The notes below the pieces were generated by a model that was given only the letters and a program-made list of their open reading frames with translations, was not told the origin of the DNA and did not search any database. Below are positions 11,695 to 24,178 of a DNA stretch of 64,000 nt, piece by piece. The stretch's first letter is position 1. Every line of letters starts with the position of its first letter. The stretch spans positions 239,916,645-239,980,644 of the forward strand of contig JAUMIR010000005.1 in assembly GCA_030847615.1 (NCBI GenBank), in the 5' to 3' direction. The DNA comes from Gambelia wislizenii. Its lineage: Eukaryota; Chordata; Lepidosauria; Squamata; Crotaphytidae. A program made the translations under genes and the position numbers.

Positions 11695-12135
11695 TGCAAT
11701 ATGTCCATTTTTTTTCCTTCACTGGAATGTCAGGATAGGCAGCCCCTCTGAGAAGTTTATATATGCCCAGAGGAAACTAAAAATAATAATAATAAAATTT
11801 ATTTATATACCGCCCTTTGGTAACCCAATCAGGGTGGTTAACAACATTAAAACACCATACAAAGTAAAACAGACTTCCCCCCTAAAAAATTTATTAAATC
11901 AATTTACAAATTAAAACAACAATTAAAACACTTAATAAAACACACACCTACATTTAGCAATAACAGTAGATCCCCAGCGACATTCAGTTCCATTAACAAA
12001 GGAGGAGGCTGTGGGGACTCTCCTGAAGGAGGGGGGGTTCCTGAGGCTGGGATAATCTATTCTGGAAAGGCCTGCCGGAAGAGATCCATCTTGACAGCCT
12101 TTTTGAAGCTGTCCAAAGATGTCAGTTGGCGGATC

Positions 12136-12972
12136 TCATCCGGCAGGCCTTCCATACTCTAGGGGTGACAACAGAAAAAGCCCTCTGGGAGGCAGCCGAA
12201 AGCCTCGACTTTTGAGGCTGTAGCAAATTCCTCCCAGAGGACTGGAGTGCACGGGGAGGATTATAGGGAGGAGACGGTCCCTGAGATAGCTTGGACCCAA
12301 GCAATTTAGGGCTTTAAAGGTGATAACCAACACCTTGTACTGGGTCTGGAAACCAATAGGCAGCCAGTGGAGGGACCTCAAAACCAGAGTGATGTGGTCC
12401 CTCCTTGATGTTCCTGAAACAAGCCTGGCCACCATATTTTGTACTAACTGTAGTTTCTGAACCAAGCACAAGGGTAGCCCCATGTAGAGTGCATTACAGA
12501 AGTCTAGGCGCAAGGTTACCTGTGAGTGAACAACAGTCTCGAGGTCCCTTGCTTCCAGAAAAGGGCGCAGCTGGCATATCAGCCAAAGCTGATAACAGGC
12601 GCTCCTGACTATCGTATTTACCTGATTTATCATCAGGAGCGATGAGTGAAGGAGCACCCCCAGACTGTGAACACAGTCACTGGAGGAGAGTGTGACCCCA
12701 TCCAGGACTGGAGGTTGCAACCCAATTCTTGGTTTAGGGGCCGCTACCGTGAGCACCTCTGTCTTGTCCGGATTCAGTTTCAATCTGTTTTTCCTCATCC
12801 AGCCCATTACCGGCCGAAGACATTCATTGAGAGAAGAGATGTCATTCGAATTCGAGACCGATGAATGAGATACGGAGAAATAGATCTGAGTGTCATCAGC
12901 ATACTGATAACACCCAGCTCCATAACTCCGAATAATCTCACCCAGTGGCTTCATATAGATGTTAAATAACAT
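12136..12972 (-). pseudogene. L2 reverse transcriptase, palm and C-terminal part
   Basis: A 278-codon open stretch. It carries the catalytic RT motif YADD (QYADDTQIYF) at about residues 23-32, near 12892-12903. The thumb-like segment RLKLNPDKTEVL follows, and then the typical L2 C-terminal region (ALYMGLPL, LVQNMVARLV, DHITLVLRSLHWLP). It would copy element RNA at a nicked genomic site. It is in a different frame from the preceding RT part (13024-13392), so a frameshift lies near 13000. The C-terminus stops early compared with typical L2 proteins, which end a little after the LFLLSPLEYG segment. The start methionine is simply the first in the open stretch, not a real start. Confidence 0.85.
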
Positions 12973-13023
12973 CGGGGACAGGATAGTTCCTTGTGGAACT
13001 CCCCAGGTGAGCTCTCTTTTTCT

Positions 13024-13663
13024 CTAACAACTGTCCCCGAGCAGCACCCTCTGGGACCTGCCCAAGAGGTAGGACCGGAACCACTGCAATGCAGTGCCCA
13101 CAATACCCAACCCCTTCAGGTGGACCAAGAGGATGCCATGATCTATCATATCAAAAACCGCTGAGAGGTCTAAGAGTACCAACAGGGTCACACTACCCCT
13201 GTCGATGTTCAGACGGAGATCATCGGTCAAGGCAACTATGGCAGTCTCAACCCCAAAGCCTGTCCTGAAGCCGGCTTGAAATGGGTCTAGATAATTGGTT
13301 TCATCCAAGACAGCTTGGAGTTGAAGAGCAACTGCCCTCTCGATCACCTTGCTCAGAAATGGCAATAAAGAAACAGGCCTATAATTACTCATATCCAGGG
13401 GGTCCAGGGAAGGTTTTTTTCAGAAGTGGCCTAATAGCTGCTTCCTTCAGACAAGATGGAACATGTCCTTTCCTGAAGGATGCATTGATGATATCCATGA
13501 GGAATCTCCTCAATGCTCCCCCCCCCCAGATGGCCAGCCACAATGGGCAAGGGTCAAGAGGCCAAGTTGTTTTCCTCACCCTACCAAGCAGCTTGTCCAT
13601 GTCCTCAGTACTCACAGATTGGAGCTGATCCAGAATAACTTCATCGACAGAGTCTCTGGACAT
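13024..13663 (-). pseudogene. L2 reverse transcriptase, fingers part (two frames)
   Basis: Two overlapping open stretches make up the N-terminal RT domain. The first (13663-13385) contains the linker LDPCPLWLAIWG and VPSCLKEAAIRPLLKKTF. The second (13392-13024) starts SNYRPVSLLPFLSKVIERAV and includes FQAGFRTGFGVETAI and LLVLLDLSAVFDMIDHGIL. The aspartate in DLSAVFD is the first catalytic aspartate of the RT core. The two frames meet around 13390, a single frameshift. The order and motifs are those of L2/CR1-group elements. The coding sequence belongs with the endonuclease at 13976-14964 as one ancestral polyprotein. Confidence 0.85.
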
Positions 13664-13975
13664 CTCTCCTATGGTTTCTGTTAAAACACTGGCGTCTAAT
13701 TAGGCTCTTTTCTGAGAGATTTTATCTGCAAAAAAGTTGTTAAATGCATCACAGCACGCCGTTGTCGGGTTAAGTAAGGGTTTCGGCACAGGGGGTACCT
13801 GTGTCAGCTCCCTCACCACCCAAAACAGCTCTGCTAGACAGGATTCTGAAGACACAATACGTGCAGAGGAGAAAGATCTCTGCGCTACACGTATTGCCTC
13901 CCGATAGGACCAAAGAAAGTTCCTATGGTGAGTTCTGTCAGATAAGAGTCAAGTTTTCCACCACATGCACTCTAG

Positions 13976-14964
13976 TCATTGTCCAAACCACTTCATTCTC
14001 CTAAGCTCTGGTGTGTGCCATGGCTTACGGTTTGAAGCGGATCGGCAAGGACGCTTAGGAGCGATCATGTCAATAGCCCTGGCAAGATCAGTGTTCCAAA
14101 TATTGACCAGAGCATCGACAGGGTCATCAGCATTCCTAACCATTAAACCCTCTAAGGCTTTCTGGATTCCAATTGGCTCCATTAACCTCCGAGGGTGGAC
14201 CAATCTAATGGGTCCACCACACCCGGTGGGGTGGATACAAACTCTAAGTTCCGCCTTGACCAGGAAATGATCAGACCATGACAATGCGGAGGTACTTACA
14301 ACCTCCACCCACGGATATTCCTGTTCCGTACTGAAGACCGCATCGAGTGTATGACCTGCACAATGTGTGGGCCCGGCGACCAATTGGGATAGGCCCATGT
14401 TTGTCATGGTCTCCATGAACTCCCAAGCCATGCCTGTTAGACTGGTCTCGAGCGGAATGTTAAAGTCTCCCAAAACTAAAAGTCTGGGAGACTCTAACAA
14501 CAGCTCTGAGACCAGCTGTGTCAGCTTGGTCAGGGAGTCTGCTAGACAACGGGGTGGTCGGTAGACTAGCAGAACCAAACTATCCCTGGTCCTCAGGGTA
14601 AGATGCATACACTCGAAGTGGACTGTGTTCCGGACAGGTATCCTGGTCAAGATCAGGCTGTTCTTATGAACCAGAGCAACTCCTCCCTCCCGCCCACTTC
14701 CCCTCACCCGCTCACTGACAGTGTACCTGGCTGGGAGGGCCTACACTCAGGTAACTGTGCTATCCTCTCCCAGCCAGGTCTCTGTAAAGCAAGCCAGGTC
14801 GGCATCCTCATCTTGTTCTTGACTGACCTGGCATTGCAGAGGAGCAGAGTGAGGTTCTGTGGAATGGTTGGTCTGCTCTCCAAGCCTGGGAAACATTCTG
14901 GGAAACAGAGGAAACTGAAGGTGGGATAGCTTTCAAACAGCGATCCCGTATTCTTTTGTAACAT
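13976..14964 (-). pseudogene. L2 APE-type endonuclease
   Basis: The N-terminal endonuclease of the ancestral L2 polyprotein would nick the target DNA. It starts with LLCNARSVKNKM at about 14809-14844 and then loses frame. Part of the domain is missing or scrambled near 14700-14800. The second stretch (14707-13976) has GVALVHKNSLIL, LVYRPPR, the catalytic-loop motif LGDFNI (about 14456-14473) and the terminal SDH motif (14267-14275), all diagnostic of exonuclease-endonuclease-phosphatase folds. A linker toward the RT follows (KPWHTPELRRMK). Frameshifts mean no functional enzyme. Confidence 0.85.
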
Positions 14965-15780
14965 CTGTTTGCTCTGTTCCAGCCATACCTCCCATTCCCC
15001 TGCACAACTCCTATAGCCACCCCCACCTCATTCCCAGCCTCAAGGGAAACCGTAAAGCTTAAAGCCACTGGAAAAAACGGGTATTTGGGGGATAAACCAA
15101 CCCCAATCCCATAATCCAATTACTATAGTGGTCAGGTGATAAGAGACCGAATGGCTTGATAATACAAGTCTTATGTCAACCCACATCAACATCGGGTCCA
15201 GTATAACAATTTGTCCTCAATCGCCACCTCAAATGTTTGCCGCTAGGAGTCCACAAACAATGTCGCCACGGTTGCTGGCGAGCTGGGAAGTGATGGCTCG
15301 GGCATGCTGAAGGGCACCACCCACCTTCCCAGCTTCCGTTGTTCCTGCCACTAGTGCTGGGCTTCAATCTTTAATTAAAAGGGACTTGGTGGAAGAGTCC
15401 CAGCCCAGCTCTCGCCGCTGGTGAAGAGGGTTTTTTGGGGGCAGGCTAAATACTCTGTCCAAAACATAGCAATCTCCGCCTGGCTCCCATGGCGTTTTCA
15501 GGTGGCAGGAGAGCTGGGCAGCTAGATGGAAAAGTTCCCAGCCCAACTCTCTGCTCACCGCTGGTTGGCTGCTGCTGTTGCCAATGGTTGAGCTGGAGCC
15601 AGCTTTAAAGGCTTTCTGAAGGTCAGGTGTTCTGAGGGAGGGGGCCAAAGCACTCACTGACCAACTCCGAGTTCCAAGCCAGGCTGCTGCTGTTGCAGAT
15701 GATCTACATAGCAGAATAGCAGAAGCGTGAGGAAATAGATGCCCCTCTGCATACCTAGGTGTGTAGATGCATGGAGACAT

Positions 15781-16265
15781 GGAGACAGATGAAAAATATC
15801 CTTTCCCAGTTTTATTATAAAGTTCTACAAAAGTTATACAAAAACAAACTACATTCTGGCTGCTTGAAATGATGTAGCTTTCTCTTCACTAGAAAGCAAA
15901 AAAAAAACAGCTGTCTCTGACTACAGAGTAAAACAGCATCTCAGTGTCCTCTCATAGCTGCAATAGTACATACAGATAAGATAAGACCAAACACAGGAAC
16001 TCACTTTCTCAGCAGCTAGTACAGTACTTCAAAACACAGGCTGGTTCCCAGGAAAGATAAGGCATGCAGCTGTGCTCCGCAATGAGCAAATTGTTTATTT
16101 TACTGACTGTCTTTGAGGCTTGCTTTTAATTGAAAATCAAGCCGGCCTGTATTTCTTGCCCACAGTGAGTTTATTTTTAGGATTCTGGGACTGTATGTTC
16201 CATTATCCTTGACATGGAATTCCATGGAAATATTAAAAATCAATCACGAGAGGTGTGACATGGAT
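15781..16265 (-). mobile_element. possible LTR-like fragment
   Basis: Directly beyond the L2 5' end. On the minus strand it would start TGTCACACCTCTC (16261) and has an AATAAA signal near 15810-15816. No matching CA end or target duplication is clear, so it may be ordinary unassigned DNA. Confidence 0.2.
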
Positions 16266-17447
16266 ATTTTCATAAGGAAATGCAAAATCAACCAATTTCT
16301 TTTCCATGGCTATGTCTTCCTCTTTCCTCATCTGCAGCAATAGTCTCTCTAGAGCAGATAAAAAACCGAGCCATCTCCTCTCACCTCCTCTTCTTTCAAC
16401 CATCTCTTAGACATCTGCTTTCATAAATGTTACTTCTACAGGATAATAGTTTTAAGGGCTGCTCCTGACAAGGCCTCTCTAACAAGCAAATAGTGACTTA
16501 CATAAACTGCTGGCCTAGCAGAACTTGAAAAGAACAAAACCAAGGAAAGATGTGACACAGCAAGTTATTATAAGCAAGTGGAAATGTTTTGGATTGTCAG
16601 ATGATTACAGCAAAGCAATGGAAGTCTCTAAAACAGAGATGGAAAAGTGGTTGGGGCCAAGGTGGGTCAATTCCCTGCCCCAGGGCCCTCTACGGGCCAC
16701 ACCGACCCCCTCCATGGAGTCTGGAAGTCCCCTTCTGGTCTCTATAAAGAAAACAGGCCTTTATTTTAAGCTCTTACAGTGCGGAGGGGTAGGCGTCTGT
16801 GGCCTGCATAAAAAGAAAATGATCACTGGACGGTTTCAGCAACAGAAATTCTCTCTTTCCCCATCCCAAAGGGGGAAAAATTGCCCAGTGGCTTAAAAAA
16901 AAACAGCTTGGGATGGGCACCTGTTTTCTACCATTGCTCTAGAAGAGGTTGTTTGGGGGCAACAAATGTATTCCACAATACACCTGGAGGAGCTTTATTG
17001 CTTAGTATTTTACTTTTTTAAAAAGCACAAGTCCAGCACCTATAAACCAAAATTGCTATATTGAAAATATAAGACACATGGGAAAAGGAGTAGCATGGGC
17101 ACATGGGGAAAGGAGGAACATATTCCACACAGGCAAGAGGAAAATGAACATCATCCCCAACTGAAGTCACTGCACTACATTTCCACTACACCCCCTCCCC
17201 ATATTGCTGCCATCTTCCCAGTACCTTGTTCTGAGAACTACTCAAAGTGAGGCATCAGGTAGGTGGCTACTTTGGGCCAACAGCCCCTCTGGCTATCATC
17301 ACCTATTGCCACACTTGGTATAGTAGAAGAGCTATTAGGGGTCACCATCTAGAGCTGTTATTCCTTGCTCCTGCCAGGGGGTGGATGCTGAAAGCAGAAT
17401 ACCTACCAGCAGTGAAGGGGCTCTTGATTTGCTATCCTTCCCAGTCA
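16266..17447. other. unassigned sequence with a hAT-like MITE fragment
   Basis: About 16640-16930 contains a G/C-rich stretch resembling hAT MITEs that begin AGAGATGGAAAAGTGG and refer to a GGGCCACA motif. It ends near GGGATGGGCACCTG. No gene was seen. Confidence 0.3.
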
Positions 17448-18262
17448 CATAGAATTATAGAGTTGGAGGGACTGCAAGGGCCATCTACTCCAACCCCCTG
17501 CCAGGCAGAAATCCGCACAACTAAAGCACTCGTGAGAAAAAGCCATCTAATCTCTTTTTTAAAACTTCCAAAGGAGAGTGCACCACCTGAAGCAGTCTAT
17601 TCCATTCTCATACAATTCTTACAAATGCAAAATTCTTCTGAATGCTTAGATGGGATCTCTCATCTTGCAATTTGAACTTGAAATTGATTTCATGATTCAT
17701 GTTCTAGTCTGTGAAGCACCAGAAAACAAGTTCCACCCCTCTTACACATGGCATCCCTTCAAATATTTAAAGATGGCTATCATTTCACTTCTCAGTCTTC
17801 TCTTCTCCAATCTAGAAATACCCAGCTACTCATAGGGTTCCTCATAGGGCTTTCCAGACCTTTAACCATTTTGGTCACCCTCCTCCGGACACATTCCAGC
17901 TTGTCAATATCCTTTTGAACTGTGGTGCTCAAAGTAAGAGTGGAACTATTACTTCCCTCAGTCTGGACACTATACTCCTGTTAGTGGAGCCTAGAATTGC
18001 ATTGGCTTTTAAGGCTGCCACATCATACTTTGGATAATATTTAGCTTGTGGTTTATCAAGACCCCTAGAGTCTTTTCGTGTGTACTGCTCTCAAGCCATG
18101 TATCATCCATTCTACATGTGTGCATTTCACTCTTCCTTTCCAAACGTAGTACTTTACATTTATCTCCACTGAAGTTCATTTTGTTAGTTTTGGACCAGCT
18201 CTTCAATCTGTTAAGCAGATTTTGAATTCTGATCCTGTCTTCTGGAGTATTAGCTAACCCTC
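17448..18262 (-). mobile_element. CR1-like LINE 3' fragment
   Basis: The left edge CATAGAATTATAGAGTTGGA is the reversed CR1 3' end with its ATTCTATG-type octamer. Minus-strand coding remnants include KMNFSGDKCKVL, THEKTLGVLINHKLNI and, further along, the CR1 C-terminal region. Several stops and frameshifts are present. A (TTTA)n run at 18264-18300 abuts the 5'-truncated end. Confidence 0.8.
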
Positions 18263-18521
18263 CTGATTTTTTATTTATTTATTTATTTATTGCTTGCATT
18301 GTATAACTCTGCACTAACATAGTGCTACAACACCCTTCTGCTGAACTTTGACATTGTACAACCAATTGTGTACCTGTTAATGTGTTTGCTTACTGCCACA
18401 TTGTCCAGCGGCTGTTTCTTGTACACTGAATTCCAGTGAATGAATAGTTACACTGAAGATACTGATGAGTAGTTCCATACCATCCAAGAATATGCAGCTG
18501 TGTGGCTGGATTCCTGTTACA

Positions 18522-18640
18522 GGTAGTTCCAAATAAAGTAGACCCATTTAGTCAGTTGGTGAATGGTGAGTCAACACATAGGGAAATTCAATTGATTCAG
18601 TGGCACTGCTTTAGTCAGGACTATCAATAGGATTTAGGCC
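18522..18640. mobile_element. GGCCTAAATCC foldback MITE, copy 1
   Basis: The right half GTCAGGACTATCAATAGGAT then TTAGGCC and the left half with AGTAGACCCATTTAGTC are arms of the palindromic reptile MITE. Its consensus arm reads GGCCTAAATCCAATTGTTAG toward a TCAATGGGTCTACT core. Other copies lie at 35790, 37897 and 41159. Confidence 0.55.
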
Positions 18641-19313
18641 CATGTAGAACTTGTAACCATGTATAATGGTTATACTTGTAGAACTCTTCTTCTTTTTCTG
18701 CAACCAAGAACTGAATATGTCCATTAAACAATGGGGGGGAAAGTAAAACCATATGTTTTAAAACCCTATACATGATATTACACCGAACAATCTAGCTCCC
18801 CTTGTATTATTTTTTTTTTCTGGTTAGCCCTTTCAGCTTTCCAGAGTTTCTAAGGCTCAAGTGTCAGTCCTTTTTGATAGATAAATGCATGCAGTGGTCA
18901 ATTAGAGATTCTGTCTTAAGAAGCAAAGACACCAATGGCTTTAGAGAAACATATTAAGGCTTTTATTGTAGGAACTTCATTCTAAGATAGGAAAATTACT
19001 CAGGGTGCTATCCTAAGCTAGCTATATTGCTACAGAGGAGCACCTCTTCTCTCAGAGGGCTGAGAGAAGAGGTGGAAACATCCCTAAGGATATCAGTTTA
19101 TATTACAGCCGGAGCAAGACAGGCAGGGAGGACTGTGGGTCACTCAATCTATCTAATCCTAATGCTGCTGCCCACTCTGAGGCATTCTTGACTCTTTCAG
19201 TGCTAAGTGTTATTGCACTTCCAACACTTTTCAGCTCCAAAATATGATGGCATATGCCCAAGTTTGGCAGTGCCTGATAACTGAAAAGATCTCTTAAGAT
19301 AGTCCATTTAACC
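18641..19313. other. unassigned sequence
   Basis: No gene or repeat was recognised. Confidence 0.3.
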
Positions 19314-19432
19314 CAGTGGTTCCAAAACTTTGGCCTTCTAGGTTTCTTAAAGAAACACGAGCCCACTTGGCCAACAGTCAGGAATTCTAGGGAGCAGAAA
19401 TCTAAAGGACCAAAATTTGGGAACCACTCATC
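19314..19432. mobile_element. hAT-like MITE (CAGTGGTTCC type)
   Basis: The left end CAGTGGTTCCAAAACTTTGG is mirrored at the right by CCAAAATTTGGGAACCACT. The 119-bp length and CAG...CTG-type ends fit MER5-like hAT MITEs. The expected 8-bp target duplication is not clear. Confidence 0.65.
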
Positions 19433-19899
19433 TGATTTATATTAAGGTTTCTCACAGTTACTTTGCCAATTGAAAGGAAATCAAATTGAAATGTCCATCC
19501 CTTCTCCCCCTTCTCCCCTGATCATGATTTCCCATCCACAGCATGCCCACTGATCACCCAAAATCACCATTAAAGCACAATTTAATGTTTGCACTGCAAA
19601 TCTTAGCAGGATAATTGTGGAAAAGGAGGTAATTAATGGATTTTTAAAATGTCAATAAAAAGAAACGTGTTCAAAATGGTCTCACACAGGAGAACACCAG
19701 GAGAACAATGGTGTTGTGTGGTAAGCCCCAACTGAAGGCACAATTATCCTGCTCTAGTTGTGATTTACCTGCTTCATGTGATAAGGCTGTCAGTGGGAAA
19801 AGACTGAGTACAATTCCACACATTTCTCATTTGCAGTCTCCCAACTGCATTTATTTCCTAATGCAAAATAAAACAACACTATCTAAACTATTATGAATG

Positions 19900-20130
19900 T
19901 AGAGTCGGCCCTCTGTATCCATGGATTTGGCATCCATACATTCCACCATCTATGGCTTGCAAATATTCCAATAAAGAAATAAATAAATTCCAAGAAGCAA
20001 ACCTTGATTCTGCCATTTTATATAAGGGACACCATTATACTATGTCATTGTATATAATGGGACTTGAGCGTCTACAGATTTTGGTATCCACAGGAGGATA
20101 TTCATGCAAATACAAGATGGCCCAGCTCTA
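19900..20130. mobile_element. Tigger/pogo-like MITE, copy 2 (TTGYCC type)
   Basis: TA-bounded palindrome. The left end TAGAGTCGGCCCTCTGTATC is mirrored by GATGGCCCAGCTCTA at the right. The centre has AAGCAAACCTTGATTCTGCC and ATAAGGGACACCATTATAC, shared with the copies at 31857 and 55465. Confidence 0.7.
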
Positions 20131-20336
20131 GGGTTGCCAGATCATTGAGGCTCTGGACCTGGATTGTCTTCTCCAGTCTCAGGGCAAGGCAGAGGAATCT
20201 CAGGGCAACAGCACTGCCTTGAAAAGTGTGTGTATGTTTGTGTGTATTTATTTCTCATTTGTTAGATGGTGATGGATGCTTTTTTTAAAAAAAATATTTG
20301 AACAGTATACTCAGCACAACTGCTGTTATCCAGAAT

Positions 20337-21153
20337 TGTCCCTGGAACATCTCTGAGGGCCTTTCAGAGTGTGGTTGAGATGGCAAAATTTATTAGTGAG
20401 AAAGAACAGACAAGCTAGGAGAGGCTGCCGGAGTTTGTTTTTCCCCCCTCTTGTTTTCCCTCCTTTGAGTTAACTGAGTGCAAAGAACATGGATGTCCAG
20501 GAAACCAACCAAGGCTGAAACACAGCCAACAGATAGCTGTCCAGCAGTTTGCCAAGGAATAACAGCAATACAGGAACAATTGCAGGGCAGAATTTCTAGG
20601 AGACAAGTTCAGTCCACAAGAGCAGGAGATTAGTCCAATTTACCAGTCCAAAACTCAAGGGTCATGGCTAGAAGGGTGTCCAGTACAATCCAAAGGTTGA
20701 GGTCCAAGAAAGCCAGCAATAGTCTTCACAGAGGCCGAGGTTTCCCACTGAAGCTGCCAGATAATTTCCAACAAGTTTTCAGAGGAGCTGTCACTGATTA
20801 TAGCTCTTCAGTGTTTACAAAGCTGTTCTTTGATTGCTTGGCTTTTCTCATAAATACACTGTGATCAATGCACTTCCTCCTTTTTGTGACTGCATGCCTG
20901 AAAGGTGGGCAAGACTGGGCCCATGTTATCTATTATTTCTCTGTCAGAGAGGACAGGCCTATCTGCTAGGTGTAGGTTATCTGCCCTGTCCTCCTCTGCT
21001 ATCTCTGATGAGGCAGGAAGCTCTGCTGGGGTGGGTGCTGATAAATCTGCTCCAGAGGGGTCAGCTGATAAACCTACTTCCTGCTATAAACCCTGCTCTA
21101 AAGCTCTACCCTCCTTTGGTTCATCTTCAGAGTCAGAGTAGCAGGGCATGACA
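20337..21153 (-). mobile_element. solo-LTR-like element (817 bp)
   Basis: On the minus strand it starts TGTCATGCCCTGCTAC and ends CCAGGGACA, so it has TG...CA ends with a TGTC/GACA inverted pair. An AATAAA signal lies at 20389-20394, near the 3' end as expected. No adjoining internal region or second copy was seen. No clear target duplication, so the boundaries are tentative. Confidence 0.45.
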
Positions 21154-23338
21154 ATGGGCACTTTGAATTTAGTTTGCAGCATTTCAAGTAAGCATTTAAG
21201 GAGAGGAATGGAACATATTAAAAGCAGTTGAATTAATGGGATGCCAGAGGTTTCATTGAGGACTGTCTCTGCCAAAATGGGAGAGTTGGAGGGAATACCC
21301 TTCTGAGTCTGTGAGCCATTGGCAGTTGCCCATCCATGCCCATCCGCTTATGCTGGCCCTGCTTATCCCTTGTCCTTAAATTCACTTCCTACATGTATGC
21401 AGTGGCCTATTCAATGTGAGTGGAACTAACATGTATGATTGTTTAGTGACCAGAAAAAAATTGCCCCAGCTCCTGGTCTCCCCGCTTTTTCTGTTTCTAA
21501 GAGCAGTTCAGTGTAAAGAGCTCAGCAGGCGAAGTTTTTCACAGCAGGAAGATAAGCATTCTCAGCTGCTAATGGCTGAACATCAGGTTGCTCTTAACCA
21601 TGCAGCTAGTGTGGCCTGGAAAACATTGGTCACCAGAGTCAAGCTGGGTGCATTTCAAAACAGTTGATATATCTGTTTGGGAAGGTGCCAAATTGTACAC
21701 ACAGCCATACCTTCCATGTTAACTTTGTTTGTGAGAATTGGACTCAGGTAAGTTTAACTCTCTCTAGACATGGCATCTGTTTGGAGATAATTTTGAACAG
21801 CATCCTGCTCCATGAAGCAAGCTGTCAAAAATCAAACACCACCAATGCTTGTGCTAAAAAAAGGCCTTTGTCTCAGGAAAACAAAATCCATGAAGAATTC
21901 ATGTTTCCAGGTTGGTGTGAAGAACATAATTCTTCTATGATTTATTTACAAGGAAGGCTTCATATTTTGAAGTACAAACAGAGCCATACTTCTGTCTAAA
22001 ACCTTTTTAATGTTGTAAGTACATAGTGTGCAAGTCTGCTTTGAATGCAGACAAACAAGTAACAAAAGCTGTTATCTTCTACATAGCCACAAGGCATATT
22101 TATTATTTATTCTGCTTTTGTACACCGCTTTATTTTTCAAGATGGATTAATGATATAATCAATTGGGTAGAAGTAGAATATCTTGATGTTCCTTGATTCA
22201 TTAGACTATATGCTTTATCACTTTATTATTTTTTTAAAAGAAACCATATGAAACAATCACCTCCCATATTATTGGATTTATCTTCTTTTTTTTTTTTTTT
22301 TAAGGAACAGGTTATGAGCATTTTTACATATGAACTTCTTGCTGATCTCTGAGCATCTTTGCAAGTGGGAATAGGAATACAATTATTACAATAGAAATGA
22401 TCCTCTAATATATTCTGGTCTTAAATTTTCTTTTAATACACAATTCTGTAATTCGATAAAAGTCTCTTTTGTTGTTTTTTTTTCTTCTCCACCCCCCACC
22501 CCCTGGTGGGAAATACTAAAGTTTTGTTCGGCTGTGCATTGGAATGATTCATGAGACTAGTTTCTTTTACAATTATAATTTTGCAGGAAAGTTAGCAATA
22601 GGTATTTCTGGGCAAAGGAAGCATACCCAAGGGTATATTTATGAAACGTGGCTCTCATCAAATTGGTGGAAAAGCAGTGCAGGTCAAAATAAGGTAGATA
22701 TAATTTGTAGATTGCTCAGAGAGCAGCAAAGGTAGAGTTTCCTAATCTAGGGTTGCCATACATCCTCCTTTTCCCAGACAGGTCCTCTTTTTCAGAGCTA
22801 AAATATAAGTCTAGGCAGATTTTTCAAATGCCTGGTTTGCTTTTTCCCCAAGGTCCAAACTGGGGGAAGCAGGCAATCAGGTAGTAAAGCTCTGAGGAAG
22901 AGGAGTGAGACATGCCAGGTTAAAAACAGAGTGAGGGAAGCCTCCAAAGCAGCCAGCCTCAGCTCCATGGGGGTTACTGAGTGATTCACCAGCTTCCAGA
23001 TGAGGCAACTGTTAGAAGAGGGAAATGGAAGGCTTCAGCCTAGCCAAGCCTATGTGGGGTCTCTGCTGAGGACCTTGACAGACCTCAGAGATTTTGCTTT
23101 CTAATTCCTCACCACCCTTTATAATTTGCCTGTTCCCATGTCTCAGGAGGAAGAACAAACTACACCTGAAAGAGCTTGACCATGAAGTAACTGTTTTTAT
23201 TTGTACAGAAATGGGAGTTTCATATACCAATGTGCTTTATCTTGTATTATTGGTGATAATATATTTGAGCACTCTTCATTTTACAATTAGTTAGGTATTG
23301 AAAATTCAGTTGTAGCCAAGGGTGTTGATATTATTAAA
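21154..23338. other. unassigned sequence
   Basis: No gene was recognised. About 22098-22145 resembles a decayed L2 3' end on the minus strand (TATTTATTATTTATTCTGC, TACACCGCTTTA). A 17-base poly-T run lies near 22286-22302. Confidence 0.3.
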
Positions 23339-23596
23339 TGCAGTAGGACCCCCATATCCACTGATTCATTATCCACTGATTCAGTTATCAATGGCTTCAG
23401 TTTCAGCACAGCTACCACAGACTCTTCCTAGAAAATGCATCTTCTCTTGCCATTTTCTAGGTCCTCTAAGGCAATTCTATGGTATTTTAAACTGGAAGTC
23501 CCATTATTTTCAATGGTGTTCACTATTATCAATGGATTTTGTTATCCACAGTGGGGTCCGGAACCATTCCCCAGTGGATATGGGGGTCCTACTGTA
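23339..23596. mobile_element. Tigger/pogo-like MITE, copy 3 (TAGGACCCC type)
   Basis: Left end CAGTAGGACCCCCATATCCA and right end GGATATGGGGGTCCTACTGT mirror each other over about 20 bp. The centre (TTTCTAGGTCCTC, CCCATTATTTTCAATGG) matches the copies at 11437 and 54853. Confidence 0.8.
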
Positions 23597-24034
23597 TCAC
23601 TAGATGATCAATTAAAATTGTTGTTATTTAAATACAATGATGGTTAGGAATATTTCTAGTAGCAATTATCACAGCTAATGTAGCAACACTATTTAAAATG
23701 GGAGTCACCATGGCAATTGGCATTTTGAAGTATTCATTCAGTAAATATGTCCCCTTTTTTGTTCTTCAAAATATAGCAACCCTACCTTATCCCTCTTGTT
23801 AGCTCCTCTCCATGAATGGACTGAATGTATACAGCAGAACCTGGACTGTGCCCATAGCTTTAAGCTCAATGCATTCATCAGAACATGAAAGTCTTTCTGT
23901 ATAACACCTGCTCAGTGAGAGAACATGGGAGCAGGAAGATTGCATTGACTAGCCATGTCCCCTGCCACTGCAGCTGTCAGCTGCATGTTTGGCAAGTCCT
24001 GCATTTGGTTGTTCTATGAATGGGGCCATGCGTA

Positions 24035-24178
24035 GAAATCTGATTTCTATATGGTTGTAAAAGCTGGACAGTGGAAAAAAGCTAATAGGAAGAAAATCAA
24101 CTCATTTGAAATGTAATTCTCGAGAAAAGTCCTACAGATACCATGAACTGCTAAAAGGACAAATGAATGGGTCCTAGA
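24035..24178 (+). mobile_element. Bov-B/RTE-like LINE, part 1 of 3
   Basis: This is the first segment of a Bov-B-like 3' end aligned with 7648-7760: AAAGCTGGACAGTGGAAAAA, AAATCAACTCATTTGAAATG. It ends at the insertion point of the element at 24179 and resumes at 24474. Confidence 0.7.

Larger units (their letters stand above)
11778..15780 (-). mobile_element. near full-length L2-like LINE
   Basis: The whole element reads on the minus strand. The 3' end is at the left: GGGCGGTATATAAATAAATT followed by an (ATT)n tail. Then come the reverse transcriptase (12136-13663) and the APE-type endonuclease (13976-14964). A GC-richer, CpG-bearing untranslated region of about 700-800 bp reaches roughly 15780. 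At about 4.0 kb it is close to the usual length of full L2 elements, whereas every other LINE here is 5'-truncated. The coding frame is broken in several places, so it is inactive. The exact 5' boundary is my estimate from the composition change; no target duplication was identified. Confidence 0.8.

Noticed and set aside
17247..17675. 142-codon plus-strand frame
   Set aside because: It extends into a reversed CR1 element and the plus strand has no domain content.
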